In this document: one piece after another, positions 8,960-18,856 of the stretch
How positions within the stretch are numbered: the first letter of the stretch is position 1
Layout of the letters: each line of letters begins with the position of its first letter
Origin: Pontibacter coccineus
Lineage (GTDB): Bacteria; Bacteroidota; Bacteroidia; Cytophagales; Hymenobacteraceae
NCBI RefSeq assembly: GCF_030546575.1
Contig: NZ_JAUOTN010000001.1
Span: forward strand, 558,001-622,000
Direction: 5' to 3'
DNA length: 64,000 bases
Made by a program: the position numbers and the translations under genes
Notes under the pieces: model-generated
The model's input: only the letters and a program-made list of their open reading frames with translations
What the model was told of the DNA's origin: nothing
Databases searched by the model: none

Positions 8960-10129
8960 CTATACCTTCGCCAGTGCCTGCTGCACATCCGCTATCACAT
9001 CTTCCACGTTTTCCAGCCCAACCGATATGCGCACCAGCCCGGGCGTGATACCGGTCGCCTGCCGCTCGGCTTCGGTCAGTTTGGAATGGGTGGTGGAGGC
9101 CGGGTGCGTTACAATGGTGCGGGTATCGCCGAGGTTGGCGCTGATGCTCACCATGCGCAGATTATCCAGGAAGCGCTTTGCAGCCTCGTATCCGCCTTTC
9201 ACGGCAATGGTTACGATGCCGCCACCCTGCCGCATTTGCTTCTTGGCCAGTTCGTACTGCGGAAAAGATTTCAGGAAAGGGTAGCGCACCTGCTCCAGTG
9301 CAGGATTCAACTCCAGTGCCTCGGCCAGTTGCAGGGCATTGTGGCAGTGTTTTTCCACCCGCAGCTGCAGCGTTTCCAAGCTCTTGGACAGTACCCAGGC
9401 ATTGAAGGCCGACATGGCCGGCCCCGTATGGCGGGCGAAGAAGCGTATGTCCGCGATCAGGTCTTTGCGCCCCACGGCTATACCTCCCAGCACCCGTCCC
9501 TGCCCGTCGATGTACTTGGTGGCAGAGTGCACCACAATGTCGGCACCGTAGTCCACTGGGTTTTGCAGGATCGGGGTGGCAAAGCAGTTGTCTACGATCA
9601 GCACCAGGTTGTGCCTGCGCTTTAGTTCGCCCAGCCACTCCAGGTCAATCAGTTCCAGCCCGGGGTTGGAAGGTGTTTCGACCAGAATCACTTTGGTGGC
9701 GGGCGTAATAAGCCGTTCCCATCCGTCCGAGTCAGCCACATCGGCATAGGAATATGAGATGCCCCACTTGGGAAGCACCCTGGACAGCAGTTGGTGGGTG
9801 GAGCCAAACACCGCACGTCCGGCCAGCACATGGTCGCCCGCCTGTAGCAGGGCCGCCAGGCTGGAGAAGATGGCCCCCATGCCGGAAGCGAAAGCAAAGC
9901 CGTCCTCTGCTTTTTCGAGGTGGCACATTTTCGCCAGCAGCTCGTCTACGTTGGGGTTCGAATAGCGGGAGTACACATTTCCCTCCTCCTCTTCGGCAAA
10001 TACGGCACGGGCTTGTTCGGCGCTTTCAAATACAAAGCTGGAGGTAAGGTATAGCGGCACCGAATGCTCCCGGTGGTGCGATCTGTCGGCCTGCAGCCGA
10101 ATCGCGTTGGTCTCGTTGTGAATGGACAT
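8960..10129 (-). CDS. Cys/Met-metabolism PLP enzyme, probable O-acyl-homoserine sulfhydrylase
   Basis: I chose the ATG at 10127-10129 (389 residues). The family signature YSRYSNPN is at 53-60, and the PLP-binding Lys205 lies in HSATKYIDGQGR. VDNCFATPILQNP and the C-terminal RISVGLENVEDV are also typical. The protein fits O-succinyl- or O-acetyl-homoserine sulfhydrylase, which makes homocysteine directly, though a cystathionine gamma-synthase cannot be excluded. A SAM-I-type riboswitch lies directly upstream, which supports a role in methionine synthesis. Confidence 0.9.
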   Translation of the reverse strand: MSIHNETNAIRLQADRSHHREHSVPLYLTSSFVFESAEQARAVFAEEEEGNVYSRYSNPNVDELLAKMCHLEKAEDGFAFASGMGAIFSSLAALLQAGDHVLAGRAVFGSTHQLLSRVLPKWGISYSYADVADSDGWERLITPATKVILVETPSNPGLELIDLEWLGELKRRHNLVLIVDNCFATPILQNPVDYGADIVVHSATKYIDGQGRVLGGIAVGRKDLIADIRFFARHTGPAMSAFNAWVLSKSLETLQLRVEKHCHNALQLAEALELNPALEQVRYPFLKSFPQYELAKKQMRQGGGIVTIAVKGGYEAAKRFLDNLRMVSISANLGDTRTIVTHPASTTHSKLTEAERQATGITPGLVRISVGLENVEDVIADVQQALAKV

Positions 10130-10154
10130 GTATGTAAAAATTTTATATTCCCCT

Positions 10155-10240
10155 TTTTCTTGGGCAGGAATTGGCACCTTTCTGTGTAGATGGTTGCCAG
10201 AGGATCACAGAGCCTGTTCTCTCACCTCTTCTTTATAAAA
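10155..10240 (-). promoter_or_regulatory. SAM-I-like (S-box) riboswitch
   Basis: Read on the minus strand, the leader carries the conserved blocks in order: GAAGAGGTGAGAGAACAGG, CTCTGTGATCCTC, TGGCAACC, then AAAGGTGCCAATTCC. These match the S-box P2/P3 junction, the GCAACC element and the GGTGCCAATTCC core. The block ends ~25 nt before the start codon of the sulfhydrylase, so control is likely translational. The P1 helix is weak by eye. Confidence 0.85.
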
Positions 10241-10429
10241 ACTTGCCTGGGCAGGAATAATTATGACGCAAAAATAAGGCGGATATTGGAGAATGCACAA
10301 TCTCAGGTATAATAAAGTCTACCTTAGCCCCTAGCTGGGGGCTATTTCTGCAACCTCCGGCTTTATGTTTGCCATCCTGGAAGAATTTTGGTTGTAGGCG
10401 GGTCAGGGAATTGGTATAATATACATATG

Positions 10430-10920
10430 CCCTTTTGAGAGGGGAATTGTGCAGTTGCAGTACTACGAGGTATAATTGCTGTAGTTTCGGCTGTGCTCTT
10501 GCTATGCCCGGTTCAACCACCCCTAACCCCACAGAGCTACGCTCGCTACTTTCGAACTCTCGTTCTCAGCAGTCCAGGGCGGGAAACCTGTAGTTGCCAT
10601 TCAACAGGTATAGACACTATAGCTCCGGTTTTCATACACGATTGTCATCCCCCTGCCCCCTTTAAATGGGGACTGTTCGGCATACCGGTTTTTAGGTATA
10701 GCTTCTCAGCGGCAGTCTTTATTACTCCCACGGATTATACCCACCCCTACCCCTCCCAAGAGGGGACTTTCTGCCGCTGCCTGCTTGCAGGTATAAGCTT
10801 TGTAGTTTCTGTTTTGCAATACCGGGTCCAACCCCTCCTTATCCTTTAAGAGGGCCCCTACCCCCAGGCGGGGAGCTTCTGCCACTACTACTTTACAGGT
10901 ATAAGGCCTGCTGCGAGTGC
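10430..10920. repeat. degenerate intergenic repeat array
   Basis: At least four imperfect units of roughly 90-140 bp. Each has a C-rich arm (for example CACCCCTACCCCTCC near 10743), a G-rich arm (AAGAGGGGA), a CTTCTGCC-like block, a CTAC/GTAG block and a closing AGGTATA (10466, 10604, 10695, 10788, 10896). No convincing gene was found between about 10.25 and 11.5 kb. Confidence 0.7.
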
Positions 10921-11071
10921 CACACACCCCTGGCAGGTATAGCAAGAGTAACTTGCCACGGAAGCTATGCAACAGATCACCTTAGCCAGGTGCACCAAAT
11001 GACTACCCACTGTTTGAGCGTTCAGCGAGTGGGGGTAGGGGCCCTCGATTTGGGGAGTCTTGACCTTTTTG

Positions 11072-11101
11072 CTTACTTTTTGTGTCAAGACAAAAAGTGA
11101 G
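11072..11101. repeat. inverted repeat, intergenic hairpin
   Basis: CTTACTTTTTGT and ACAAAAAGTGAG flank a 6-nt loop. Hairpins of this kind are common between Cytophagales genes (recollection, not checked). No gene depends on it visibly; the rest of 10.92-11.5 kb shows only scattered GGTATA motifs. Confidence 0.6.
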
Positions 11102-11546
11102 TGCCCGCCGCACAGGCGAAGCTACAAAGCAAAAAGCTTAAGGTATAGAAAGGCTGAAGCTACGCCAGTTGCAAACTGGCCTCAACTATAACCACAAGTT
11201 GCGCTGACGCTAAACTTGCGGTATGCTATACCTATACCAGAGGCCCCTCTATAACCGTCACGAGCTGGACGCTCGAGCCCTTCATTACGGCCACAATGTA
11301 CAAAAGAAAGCTACTTCCTATAACTGCCGCAGCTGTCGCTATACCTACACTCCCCTTTCCCTCCACCAACCTCCCCTATTTCCCGACGAATGCCTGATAG
11401 GCTATATAAGGCTATTCATATAGAAATGCGGCGCCTTGGTATATTCTGTTTTCAGGACTCAAAAACTAGCTTTTCCTTTACTGAAGCAATTATTACAGAA
11501 GACTGGAGACATGAATAAAACACATTTACGCCAACTAGAAAAAACT

Positions 11547-14042
11547 ATGAAAAAGAGCCTGCTGCTCGCCCTGTTGGGCCTGAGCACCGTGCCGGCTCTC
11601 GCGCAGGCACCGCAGGCTGCCCCGCAACAAGCTGCCGCAGGTATGGCCGCACCGCGTGGCAACGCCACCATCGTGGGTATCGTGCAGGACGCAGACACCA
11701 AAAAACCAGTGGAGTTCGCTACGGTTGCCCTGATCAGCCTGGCGACCGGCAAACCGATCGACGGCGCGATGGCCGATGACAAGGGTCGCTTCACGATCAG
11801 CAGAGTGGGCGTTGGCAAATACAGACTACAGGTGAGCTTCCTGGGTTATCAGCAAAAGCTGGTAGAGGACGTGACGGTAACGTCTGACAATGCCAGCGTA
11901 AACGTAGGTGCTGTGGCCATTGCCTCAGATGCCAAAAAGCTAGGCGAGGTAGTGATCACAGGTGAGAAACCACTTGTAGAAGAGAAAATCGACCGCACAG
12001 TGTATAACGCTGAGAAGGACATTACCAACTCCGGTGGCAACGCAGCCGATGTGTTGCAGAAAGTACCTTCGCTGGCGCTGGACAACGACGGCAACGTGCA
12101 GTTGCGTGGCAGCTCCAATGTGCGCGTACTAATCAACAACAAGCCGTCTGCTATCATGGCGGGCAGCGTGGCCGATGCCCTCAAGCAGATTCCAGCCGAC
12201 CAGATCAAGTCGGTGGAAGTGATCACCAGCCCGTCTGCCAAGTATGATGCAGAAGGTACAGCCGGTATCATCAACATCATCACCAAAAAAGACGGTGGTC
12301 TGCAGGGCGTGACCGGTTCGGTGGCAGCCACAGCAGGCACACGCGGCAGCAACGCCAACGCCAGCCTCAACATCCGTCGCGGTAAACTGGGCATCAACGG
12401 CACCTTCGGTGGCAACATGTTCTACAACCATGGCAACATGAGCAACACCATCTTTGCCGGCAACACGACCAGCAACCAGTTTGGCAAAACCCGCATCAAT
12501 GGCAAGTTCATGAATGCACTGGTAGGTTTTGACTATGACCTCACGCCGAAGAACAACATATCGGGCAGCATCCGCAGCAACGGCGGTACTTTCCGGATGG
12601 AAAACGACCAGGAAGTGACCAGCCGCGAAGGCGACAACCTGATCCAGGACTTCCGCAACGAGATCCGCAACCGCAACCAGCGCATCGGCACCGATTATAA
12701 CCTCGACTACACCCGCACGTTCAGCAAACAGGGACAGGAACTTGCGCTGCTGTCGCTTTACTCGGTAACCAACACCGACAACGACATCCGCCAGGACTAT
12801 CTGAACGAGGGCAACGATCCTTATCTGCTGAAGCGCAACCTGAATGAAGGCGCTAACAAAGAATTGACTTTCCAGGCGGATTATACCCATCCGTTTGCCA
12901 ATAAAACTATACTGGAACTGGGTGCCAAATCCATCTTCCGCGATGTGGAAAGTGATGCTCTTTACCGTGACATCCTCAACTCAGGGGACGAAACCCGTCG
13001 CATCGACGCTTTCTTTTATGAGCAGGATGTATACTCTACTTACATGACGTACGGCTTCATGCTGAAAAAGAAATTGAACGTGAAAATGGGTGGTCGCTAT
13101 GAGTTCACAGACATCCAGGCCGACCTGCAGGGTGACAATGACTACAGCCTGGACTATGACAACTTTATACCTAGCGTAGCCTTGTCGTACAACCTGAAAC
13201 AGAAGCATACCTTCCGTGCCAACTTCACACAGCGTATCCAGCGTCCGTCGCTGTTCTACCTGAACCCGTACGTGCAGGAGCAGACCTCCAACACCCGTGT
13301 GCAGGGTAACCCGAGACTCGATGCAGAACTAACTGATCTATTTGAACTGGGCTACAGTACCTTCTTCAAGACCACTTCGATCAACGTGACCGGCTACGTG
13401 CGCCATACTGACAACGCCATCGAGACGGTAGCGACAATCGATCGGGAAACAGATGCGAGCGGTCTGCCTGTGGATGTAACCACCCTTTCGTTCGACAACA
13501 TCGCCAAAAACAAAACTTATGGTGTGAGCTTGTTCGGAAATACCAAACCGACCAACAACTGGACGATCGGCGGTAGCTCTAACTTCTATTTTGTAGACTT
13601 GAACGGAAAGTATGCCAGCAACAGTGGTTGGATGTACAACATCAACGCCAACTCATCTTATACCTTTGGAAAGGGCATCACGGCGCAGTTTAACGGTGGC
13701 TTCAACTCCCGCCGCATCCAGCTGCTGGGAGAGTTCGCTGCCTTCTCGTACCATACCATTGCCATCAAGAAGGAGCTGTTCGACAAAAAGGGCGGCATCA
13801 GCCTGGGCCTGGACAACCCTTTCAGAGAGAGCATGCGCATGCGCAACGATGTGCGTGTAGAGGAATCGCCGACCAACCCAAGAGCCTATACCCAGGAGAT
13901 CCGCATCAACAACTTCAACCGCGGTGTGCGTGTGAGCTTCGACTACCGTTTTGGCAAGATGGACCAGCAGCGCGCGCCTAAGCGCAAGAAGAGCATCCGC
14001 AACGACGACGCCAAGCAAGGCGACGGCAACGGCATGAACTAA
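11547..14042 (+). CDS. TonB-dependent-receptor-type outer membrane beta-barrel protein
   Basis: I chose the ATG at 11547 because it opens a clear signal peptide (MKKSLLLALLGLSTVPALAQ); in-frame ATGs at 11436 and 11511 would mask it. 831 residues. A carboxypeptidase-regulatory-like repeat (about 45-135) is followed by a plug-like domain (about 150-250) and a large C-terminal beta-barrel typical of the Bacteroidota 'outer membrane beta-barrel family'. The C-terminus is basic rather than ending in an aromatic residue. No SusD partner is adjacent, so the substrate is open. Confidence 0.88.
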   Translation: MKKSLLLALLGLSTVPALAQAPQAAPQQAAAGMAAPRGNATIVGIVQDADTKKPVEFATVALISLATGKPIDGAMADDKGRFTISRVGVGKYRLQVSFLGYQQKLVEDVTVTSDNASVNVGAVAIASDAKKLGEVVITGEKPLVEEKIDRTVYNAEKDITNSGGNAADVLQKVPSLALDNDGNVQLRGSSNVRVLINNKPSAIMAGSVADALKQIPADQIKSVEVITSPSAKYDAEGTAGIINIITKKDGGLQGVTGSVAATAGTRGSNANASLNIRRGKLGINGTFGGNMFYNHGNMSNTIFAGNTTSNQFGKTRINGKFMNALVGFDYDLTPKNNISGSIRSNGGTFRMENDQEVTSREGDNLIQDFRNEIRNRNQRIGTDYNLDYTRTFSKQGQELALLSLYSVTNTDNDIRQDYLNEGNDPYLLKRNLNEGANKELTFQADYTHPFANKTILELGAKSIFRDVESDALYRDILNSGDETRRIDAFFYEQDVYSTYMTYGFMLKKKLNVKMGGRYEFTDIQADLQGDNDYSLDYDNFIPSVALSYNLKQKHTFRANFTQRIQRPSLFYLNPYVQEQTSNTRVQGNPRLDAELTDLFELGYSTFFKTTSINVTGYVRHTDNAIETVATIDRETDASGLPVDVTTLSFDNIAKNKTYGVSLFGNTKPTNNWTIGGSSNFYFVDLNGKYASNSGWMYNINANSSYTFGKGITAQFNGGFNSRRIQLLGEFAAFSYHTIAIKKELFDKKGGISLGLDNPFRESMRMRNDVRVEESPTNPRAYTQEIRINNFNRGVRVSFDYRFGKMDQQRAPKRKKSIRNDDAKQGDGNGMN

Positions 14043-14069
14043 AATTTTAACCCATAACCCTTAACCAGC

Positions 14070-14098
14070 AAAAAGCCCTCCTGATAGGAGGGCTTTTT
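14070..14098. terminator. intrinsic terminator
   Basis: AAAAAGCCCTCCT and AGGAGGGCTTTTT with a 3-nt loop form a 13-bp stem followed by T residues, 28 bp after the receptor stop codon. Confidence 0.93.
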
Positions 14099-14144
14099 GT
14101 TTTCTTAGCAATGGCAATTCCACATGAATCGCAACTTCGTCTGT

Positions 14145-14546
14145 CTATCTTTTGAATTGCTCCAGCCAAGCAACCGCCTCCGCCTGGTTCGTGAACATCA
14201 ACGTGGGGTTCTTAGGCCTGTTCACATGGATGTAAATATTGGCCGCCATCTTTACCATCGGTGAGCTCACTAAAATAGCACTGGCTGAGACACCTGCATT
14301 GCCTTCGTCGGCCAGGTAATCGCGGGCCTCTTTCGTGGAATGCTTCACACGCGTGATGTCGAACAAGCTGGGGTATACCTGCTCGCCGATGTACTTCAGG
14401 CGGTCCTGCACACATACACGGGCTTTTTCAAGATTGAGCTCTTTTACCTCATTATAAATACAGTACAAGATTCCCCCCTTCAAATAAAGTTCGAGGCAAT
14501 CTGTTTTAATTGGACTCTTTTCGTATTCTTTTTCGAAATTTGTCAT
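14145..14546 (-). CDS. STAS/SpoIIAA-like single-domain protein
   Basis: 133 residues, soluble. It has alternating strands and helices ending in a helix with AVAWLEQFKR, as in Bacteroidota STAS-like single-domain proteins. The role is not known; such proteins are often regulatory partners. The gene is divergent from the oxoamine-synthase fusion at 14614, so the 67-bp gap holds both promoters. A second protein of this style is encoded at 23924-24361. Confidence 0.6.
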   Translation of the reverse strand: MTNFEKEYEKSPIKTDCLELYLKGGILYCIYNEVKELNLEKARVCVQDRLKYIGEQVYPSLFDITRVKHSTKEARDYLADEGNAGVSASAILVSSPMVKMAANIYIHVNRPKNPTLMFTNQAEAVAWLEQFKR

Positions 14547-14613
14547 TCAGATTTGAATTGGATCTATCGTTTGCTTGTTAGGCCATACCGACAATGCGGA
14601 CATAGCAAAACAC

Positions 14614-17058
14614 ATGGCAAAGATACGACATAATAACATCATTGATACGGTTGACTCCGTACTTTCTGTTTCTAAAAAAAAGGGAATCATCCACCTGCAC
14701 GCTGAGGACCAAACACTTAGTGGTCAACACTTAACCCTGCACGGGAAACGGGTGCTACACTTCGGCACCTGTGGCTATCTGGGGCTGGAACACCACCCAA
14801 AGGTGAAGCGCGGGGCCATTGAGGCAATCGAGCGTTACGGCACGCAGTTCCCGATGTCGCGCACCTACATCTCCAATCCCTTGTACAGCGAACTGGAGGC
14901 GCTGATCAGGCAAATGTATGATGCTCCGGTTGTTATCTCTAAAAATTGTACACTTTCGCACCTCACCGTTATACCTAGCATCATCCGCCAGGCGGACCTG
15001 GTTATACTGGACCACCAGGTGCATGCCAGCGTGCAGGAGGCGGTTAAGAAACTGCTGAGCCAGGGGGTGACTGTGGAGATGGTGCGCCACAACAACCTCG
15101 AAATGCTCGAAGACCGCATTAAAAAGCAGCGCGGCAAATTTGATCGCATCTGGTACATGGCCGACAGCGTGTACTCCATGTACGGCGACTTTGCCCCGAT
15201 CAAGGAACTAATAGCGCTGGCTGAAAAGTACGAACAGCTATACCTGTACGTGGACGATGCGCATGGCGCAAGCTGGGCAGGCAAAAACGGCACGGGCTAC
15301 GCCATGAGCCAAATGCCGGAAGGCCTGTACCGTAAAATGATCCTGACCGCCAACTTAGGCAAGGCCTTTGGGGCCTGCGGTGGTCTGTCGCTTTTCCCGA
15401 ATGAGGAGTGGTATAACAGAGTCAACAACTTCGGTGGCCCCCTCACCTTCTCGGTGCAAATAGAGCCCGCCACGCTGGGAGCGGCCATTGCCTCCGCCAA
15501 AATTCACCTGAGCGACGAGATCTATACCTACCAAAAAGAGTTGCAACGCAAGATCGCTCACTTCAACTCCCTGCTCAGGCAAACCGACCTGCCCCTGGTG
15601 CACGAATGCGAGAGCCCGATCTTCTATATCGGTACGGGCACCATGGAGATGGGCAACCACCTGGTGCAGGCTTTGCTGCAGGACGGCGTATACGTGAACC
15701 TGGCTACTTTCCCGGCGGTGCCTGCCAAGAACATCGGGGTGCGCATCACGATCTCGCTCACGAATGCTGATGAAGACATAGAAGAGCTGGTGCGCAAGCT
15801 GCAGCTGCATTTTCACCTGGCCCTGGCTCTCACAAACCAGACCCAGGAAAGCATCCGGAAAGCTTTCAAAATGCCGGCGATGGCACAACCTGTTGCGCCG
15901 CCGGCAGCACCAACCGCTCTTTCAACCGGTATCAGCCTGCAGTCCTATACCTCTATCACCCAGATCGAGGCAGCGCTCTGGAACGAACACCTCGGTCACC
16001 GGGGCATGTTTGACTGGGAGGGCATGCGTTTCCTGGAAAATTCCTTCAGCAACAACCCAGAGAATGAAAATAACTGGACATTCCGCTACTATACCGTACA
16101 GGACCAGCAAGGGAAAGTCGTGCTGATGACTTTTGCGACCATTTCCCTGCTGAAAGAAGACATGTTCTCGCAGGCGTCTATATCCAAAGCGCTGGAGCGT
16201 GAGCGGGAGGCCAACCCCTACTACCTCACCACAACCGGCATCGTGCTGGGTAGTTTGTTTACCGAGGGCAACCACCTATACCTGGACCGCAGCAGCCCTT
16301 ACTGGAAAATGGCGCTAAAGGCATTGCTCACAGCGTTAAGCAAAGAGCAGGAAGCCCACCAGGCCAGCAGCATCCTGCTGCGCGACCTCGACGACAAGGA
16401 CCCAGAACTGGATGAGTTTATGGTGGAGCAGGACTTCGTGAAAATGAACTTGCCGGAGTCATGCGTGGTGGAGAACCTGAACTGGACAGACGAGGAGAGC
16501 TTCAGAAAAACGCTTTCCAAGAAAGGGCGCGAGAACTTTGTCCAGAAAATCAAGCGCAACGAGCACTTTTACGATGTGGTCATTAAGAACCAGCTGGGCA
16601 GCGAGGAGCTGCAGCACGCCATGGCCTTGTTCCGCACCGTGAAGGCCAACAACTTTGCCATCAACAACTTTCTGTTCCCGGAGAAGATGTTTCAGCTGCT
16701 CAATGAGAGCGAGTCCTGGGAGTTTATCGTACTCTATATTAAAGAAGAGTACTCGATCAACCGCAAGCCGGTAGCGGTAGCATTCTGCCATAAGAATGCC
16801 GCAAATGTGTACAGTTTTATGTTGATCGGGATGGACTACGAATACCTGATGACCTACGGCGTGTACAGGCAGACGCTTTACCAGGTGATAAAGCGCGCCA
16901 ATGCCTTACAATGCACGCAGGTGAACATGGGGATATCTGCCACCCTCGAAAAAAAGAAAGTCGGCGCAACACCTTACCCTAAAGTCGGTTATTACCAGAG
17001 TAAAGATAACTTTGTACTGGAAATGATGGGGGCCACCTTTGCCGTCGAAAAAGAATAG
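14614..17058 (+). CDS. alpha-oxoamine-synthase fused to an acyl-CoA N-acyltransferase-like domain
   Basis: I prefer the ATG at 14614 (814 residues) over the TTG at 14575. Residues about 1-420 are an alpha-oxoamine synthase (the AONS/serine-palmitoyltransferase/CqsA fold), with CGYLGLEHHP, the PLP-stacking His in LDHQVHAS, VDDAHGASWAG and PLP-Lys in TANLGKAFGACGG. Such enzymes condense an amino acid with an acyl-CoA. Residues about 430-814 look like a duplicated GNAT/FemAB-like acyltransferase. The fusion could make and then N-acylate a long-chain base (SPT plus ceramide-synthase-like) or a small signal molecule. A hybrid kinase gene follows by 36 bp on the same strand. Confidence 0.82.
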   Translation: MAKIRHNNIIDTVDSVLSVSKKKGIIHLHAEDQTLSGQHLTLHGKRVLHFGTCGYLGLEHHPKVKRGAIEAIERYGTQFPMSRTYISNPLYSELEALIRQMYDAPVVISKNCTLSHLTVIPSIIRQADLVILDHQVHASVQEAVKKLLSQGVTVEMVRHNNLEMLEDRIKKQRGKFDRIWYMADSVYSMYGDFAPIKELIALAEKYEQLYLYVDDAHGASWAGKNGTGYAMSQMPEGLYRKMILTANLGKAFGACGGLSLFPNEEWYNRVNNFGGPLTFSVQIEPATLGAAIASAKIHLSDEIYTYQKELQRKIAHFNSLLRQTDLPLVHECESPIFYIGTGTMEMGNHLVQALLQDGVYVNLATFPAVPAKNIGVRITISLTNADEDIEELVRKLQLHFHLALALTNQTQESIRKAFKMPAMAQPVAPPAAPTALSTGISLQSYTSITQIEAALWNEHLGHRGMFDWEGMRFLENSFSNNPENENNWTFRYYTVQDQQGKVVLMTFATISLLKEDMFSQASISKALEREREANPYYLTTTGIVLGSLFTEGNHLYLDRSSPYWKMALKALLTALSKEQEAHQASSILLRDLDDKDPELDEFMVEQDFVKMNLPESCVVENLNWTDEESFRKTLSKKGRENFVQKIKRNEHFYDVVIKNQLGSEELQHAMALFRTVKANNFAINNFLFPEKMFQLLNESESWEFIVLYIKEEYSINRKPVAVAFCHKNAANVYSFMLIGMDYEYLMTYGVYRQTLYQVIKRANALQCTQVNMGISATLEKKKVGATPYPKVGYYQSKDNFVLEMMGATFAVEKE

Positions 17059-17094
17059 CACCGCACCGCCGCAGGCGGTTCAAAACTGGAACAA

Positions 17095-18780
17095 GTGAAA
17101 GTACTTAAAGAGAGAATAGAGGAGATCATGACACTGATCACCGAAGTTGCCAACGGAAATTTCGACTACCAGATCGACACTTCCGAAACAGGCGACGAAA
17201 TGGATGCCGTCATTGCAGGTATAAACATGCTGGGGCAGGAGCTCAAGAGCTCTACCGTATCCCGGGACTTTATGCAAAGCATTTACCGTGGCGTAGTGGA
17301 CATGCTCCTTATTTTGAATACTGACTTTACGATCAGATCAGTCAACGAATCATTGGAGGAGGCGCTCGGCTATAAGGAGCATGAGCTGCAGGGCAAACAC
17401 CTGTCTGTGCTACTCCCCAAAACCCATGTACCCACGCTGGTCTCGCTGATGGAGCAATGCCGCTCTCATAGCAAGTGCCTGAACAAGGAACTGCTCTTCA
17501 GGACGAAACAAAACCAGGAAATCCCCGTTTCCTGCTCGTTCTCACATCTCCGCAACAGCCACAAAGAAGTGGACGGTGTGCTGATCGTTGCCAAAGACAT
17601 CACCGAGCTGAAGCAAAACGAAAAAGCGCTGCGCAAGGCCAAACGCAAAGCCGAAGAGGCGAACGAAGCCAAAAGCAATTTCCTATCCAGCATGAGCCAC
17701 GAGATCCGGACGCCGCTCAACGGCATCATGGGATTCACGGACCTGCTGCAAGGCACCGGGCTGAACGACACCCAGAAACAATACATCAACCTGATCAAAT
17801 CGTCGGGTACCACGCTCACCAAACTGCTCAACGACATACTGGACCTGCACCGGGTGGAGCAGAACAAGATATACCTGGAGGCGATTCCGTTTGAGTTGCG
17901 TGAAAGCCTGGAAGCCAGTTTGAGCCCCTACCGGCACCTGGCCGAAGGCAAAGGACTTACGTTTTCCTGCTCGTTTGATGCCTCTGTGCCGCAATGGGCA
18001 ATCGGTGACCCCACCCGCATCAGCCAGGTGGTAGTCAATCTGGTGAGCAATGCCATCAAGTTTACAGAAGAGGGCAGTATTGAGGTGCTGTTCAAAGCCG
18101 ATCAGTTGGCTGATGGCGAGTTGCTGCTTTACTGCTCCGTCAGCGACACAGGTATAGGTATACCTGCCGAGAAGCAGCAGATGGTGTTTGAATCCTTTAC
18201 GCAATCCGATCAGTCCACTTCACGCAAATACGGCGGCTCAGGACTTGGGCTGGCCATCAGCAAGAAGCTGGCCAGGCTACTGCAGGGCGACCTGCAGGTC
18301 ATCAGTCCACTGCCCGGGCAGCAGAAAGGCTCTCTGTTCTGGTTCACCATTCGGCTGAAGCGCATGCAGACCCAGCAAGCACCGCAGCAGGAGGCAGTGG
18401 ATGACAGCCATTACGCAGTGCCCGAAGGCAAGCACCTGCTGGTGGTGGATGACAACGAGATCAACGTGATGCTGCTCGAAACGGTGCTCGAGAACTTTGG
18501 TGCGCAGGTAACTTCAGCCTTTAGCGGACAGGAAGCCCTTGACTTGGTGCGTGCGCAGCAGTTTGACCTGATTTTCATGGATGTGCAGATGCCCGGCATC
18601 AGCGGTTTGGAGGCAGCGCGCACCCTGCGGCAGGAGAACTACGGCATCCCGATCATTGCGTTTTCAGCCAGCGCCTACAGCAGCGACATCGAGAATAGTC
18701 TGGCTTCCGGCATGAACGATTACCTCTGCAAGCCATTTGAGCAAAGCGACCTCATCGGTCTGCTCAAAAAGTGGATCTAG
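17095..18780 (+). CDS. cytosolic hybrid histidine kinase (HAMP-PAS-HisKA-HATPase-REC)
   Basis: 561 residues from a GTG start; no upstream ATG is available after the preceding stop. The N-terminal ~55 residues look like a HAMP-type helix pair but no transmembrane helix is present. A PAS domain lies at about 56-175, a coiled coil at 176-196 and HisKA with His202 in SHEIRTPLNG. HATPase_c carries NLVSNAIKF, DTGIGIP and GGSGLGLAIS. A C-terminal receiver has its acceptor Asp near 490 (LIFMDVQMPG). It probably forms one operon with the oxoamine-synthase fusion and may sense a cytoplasmic cue tied to that product; this is an inference. Confidence 0.93.
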   Translation: MKVLKERIEEIMTLITEVANGNFDYQIDTSETGDEMDAVIAGINMLGQELKSSTVSRDFMQSIYRGVVDMLLILNTDFTIRSVNESLEEALGYKEHELQGKHLSVLLPKTHVPTLVSLMEQCRSHSKCLNKELLFRTKQNQEIPVSCSFSHLRNSHKEVDGVLIVAKDITELKQNEKALRKAKRKAEEANEAKSNFLSSMSHEIRTPLNGIMGFTDLLQGTGLNDTQKQYINLIKSSGTTLTKLLNDILDLHRVEQNKIYLEAIPFELRESLEASLSPYRHLAEGKGLTFSCSFDASVPQWAIGDPTRISQVVVNLVSNAIKFTEEGSIEVLFKADQLADGELLLYCSVSDTGIGIPAEKQQMVFESFTQSDQSTSRKYGGSGLGLAISKKLARLLQGDLQVISPLPGQQKGSLFWFTIRLKRMQTQQAPQQEAVDDSHYAVPEGKHLLVVDDNEINVMLLETVLENFGAQVTSAFSGQEALDLVRAQQFDLIFMDVQMPGISGLEAARTLRQENYGIPIIAFSASAYSSDIENSLASGMNDYLCKPFEQSDLIGLLKKWI

Positions 18781-18856
18781 CCGCTTTTTGAACGACTGCC
18801 TCGTTTCAGCCGTATATCAAGGTATAAGATTTGTTTAATTTTAAGCTAAGAATACG

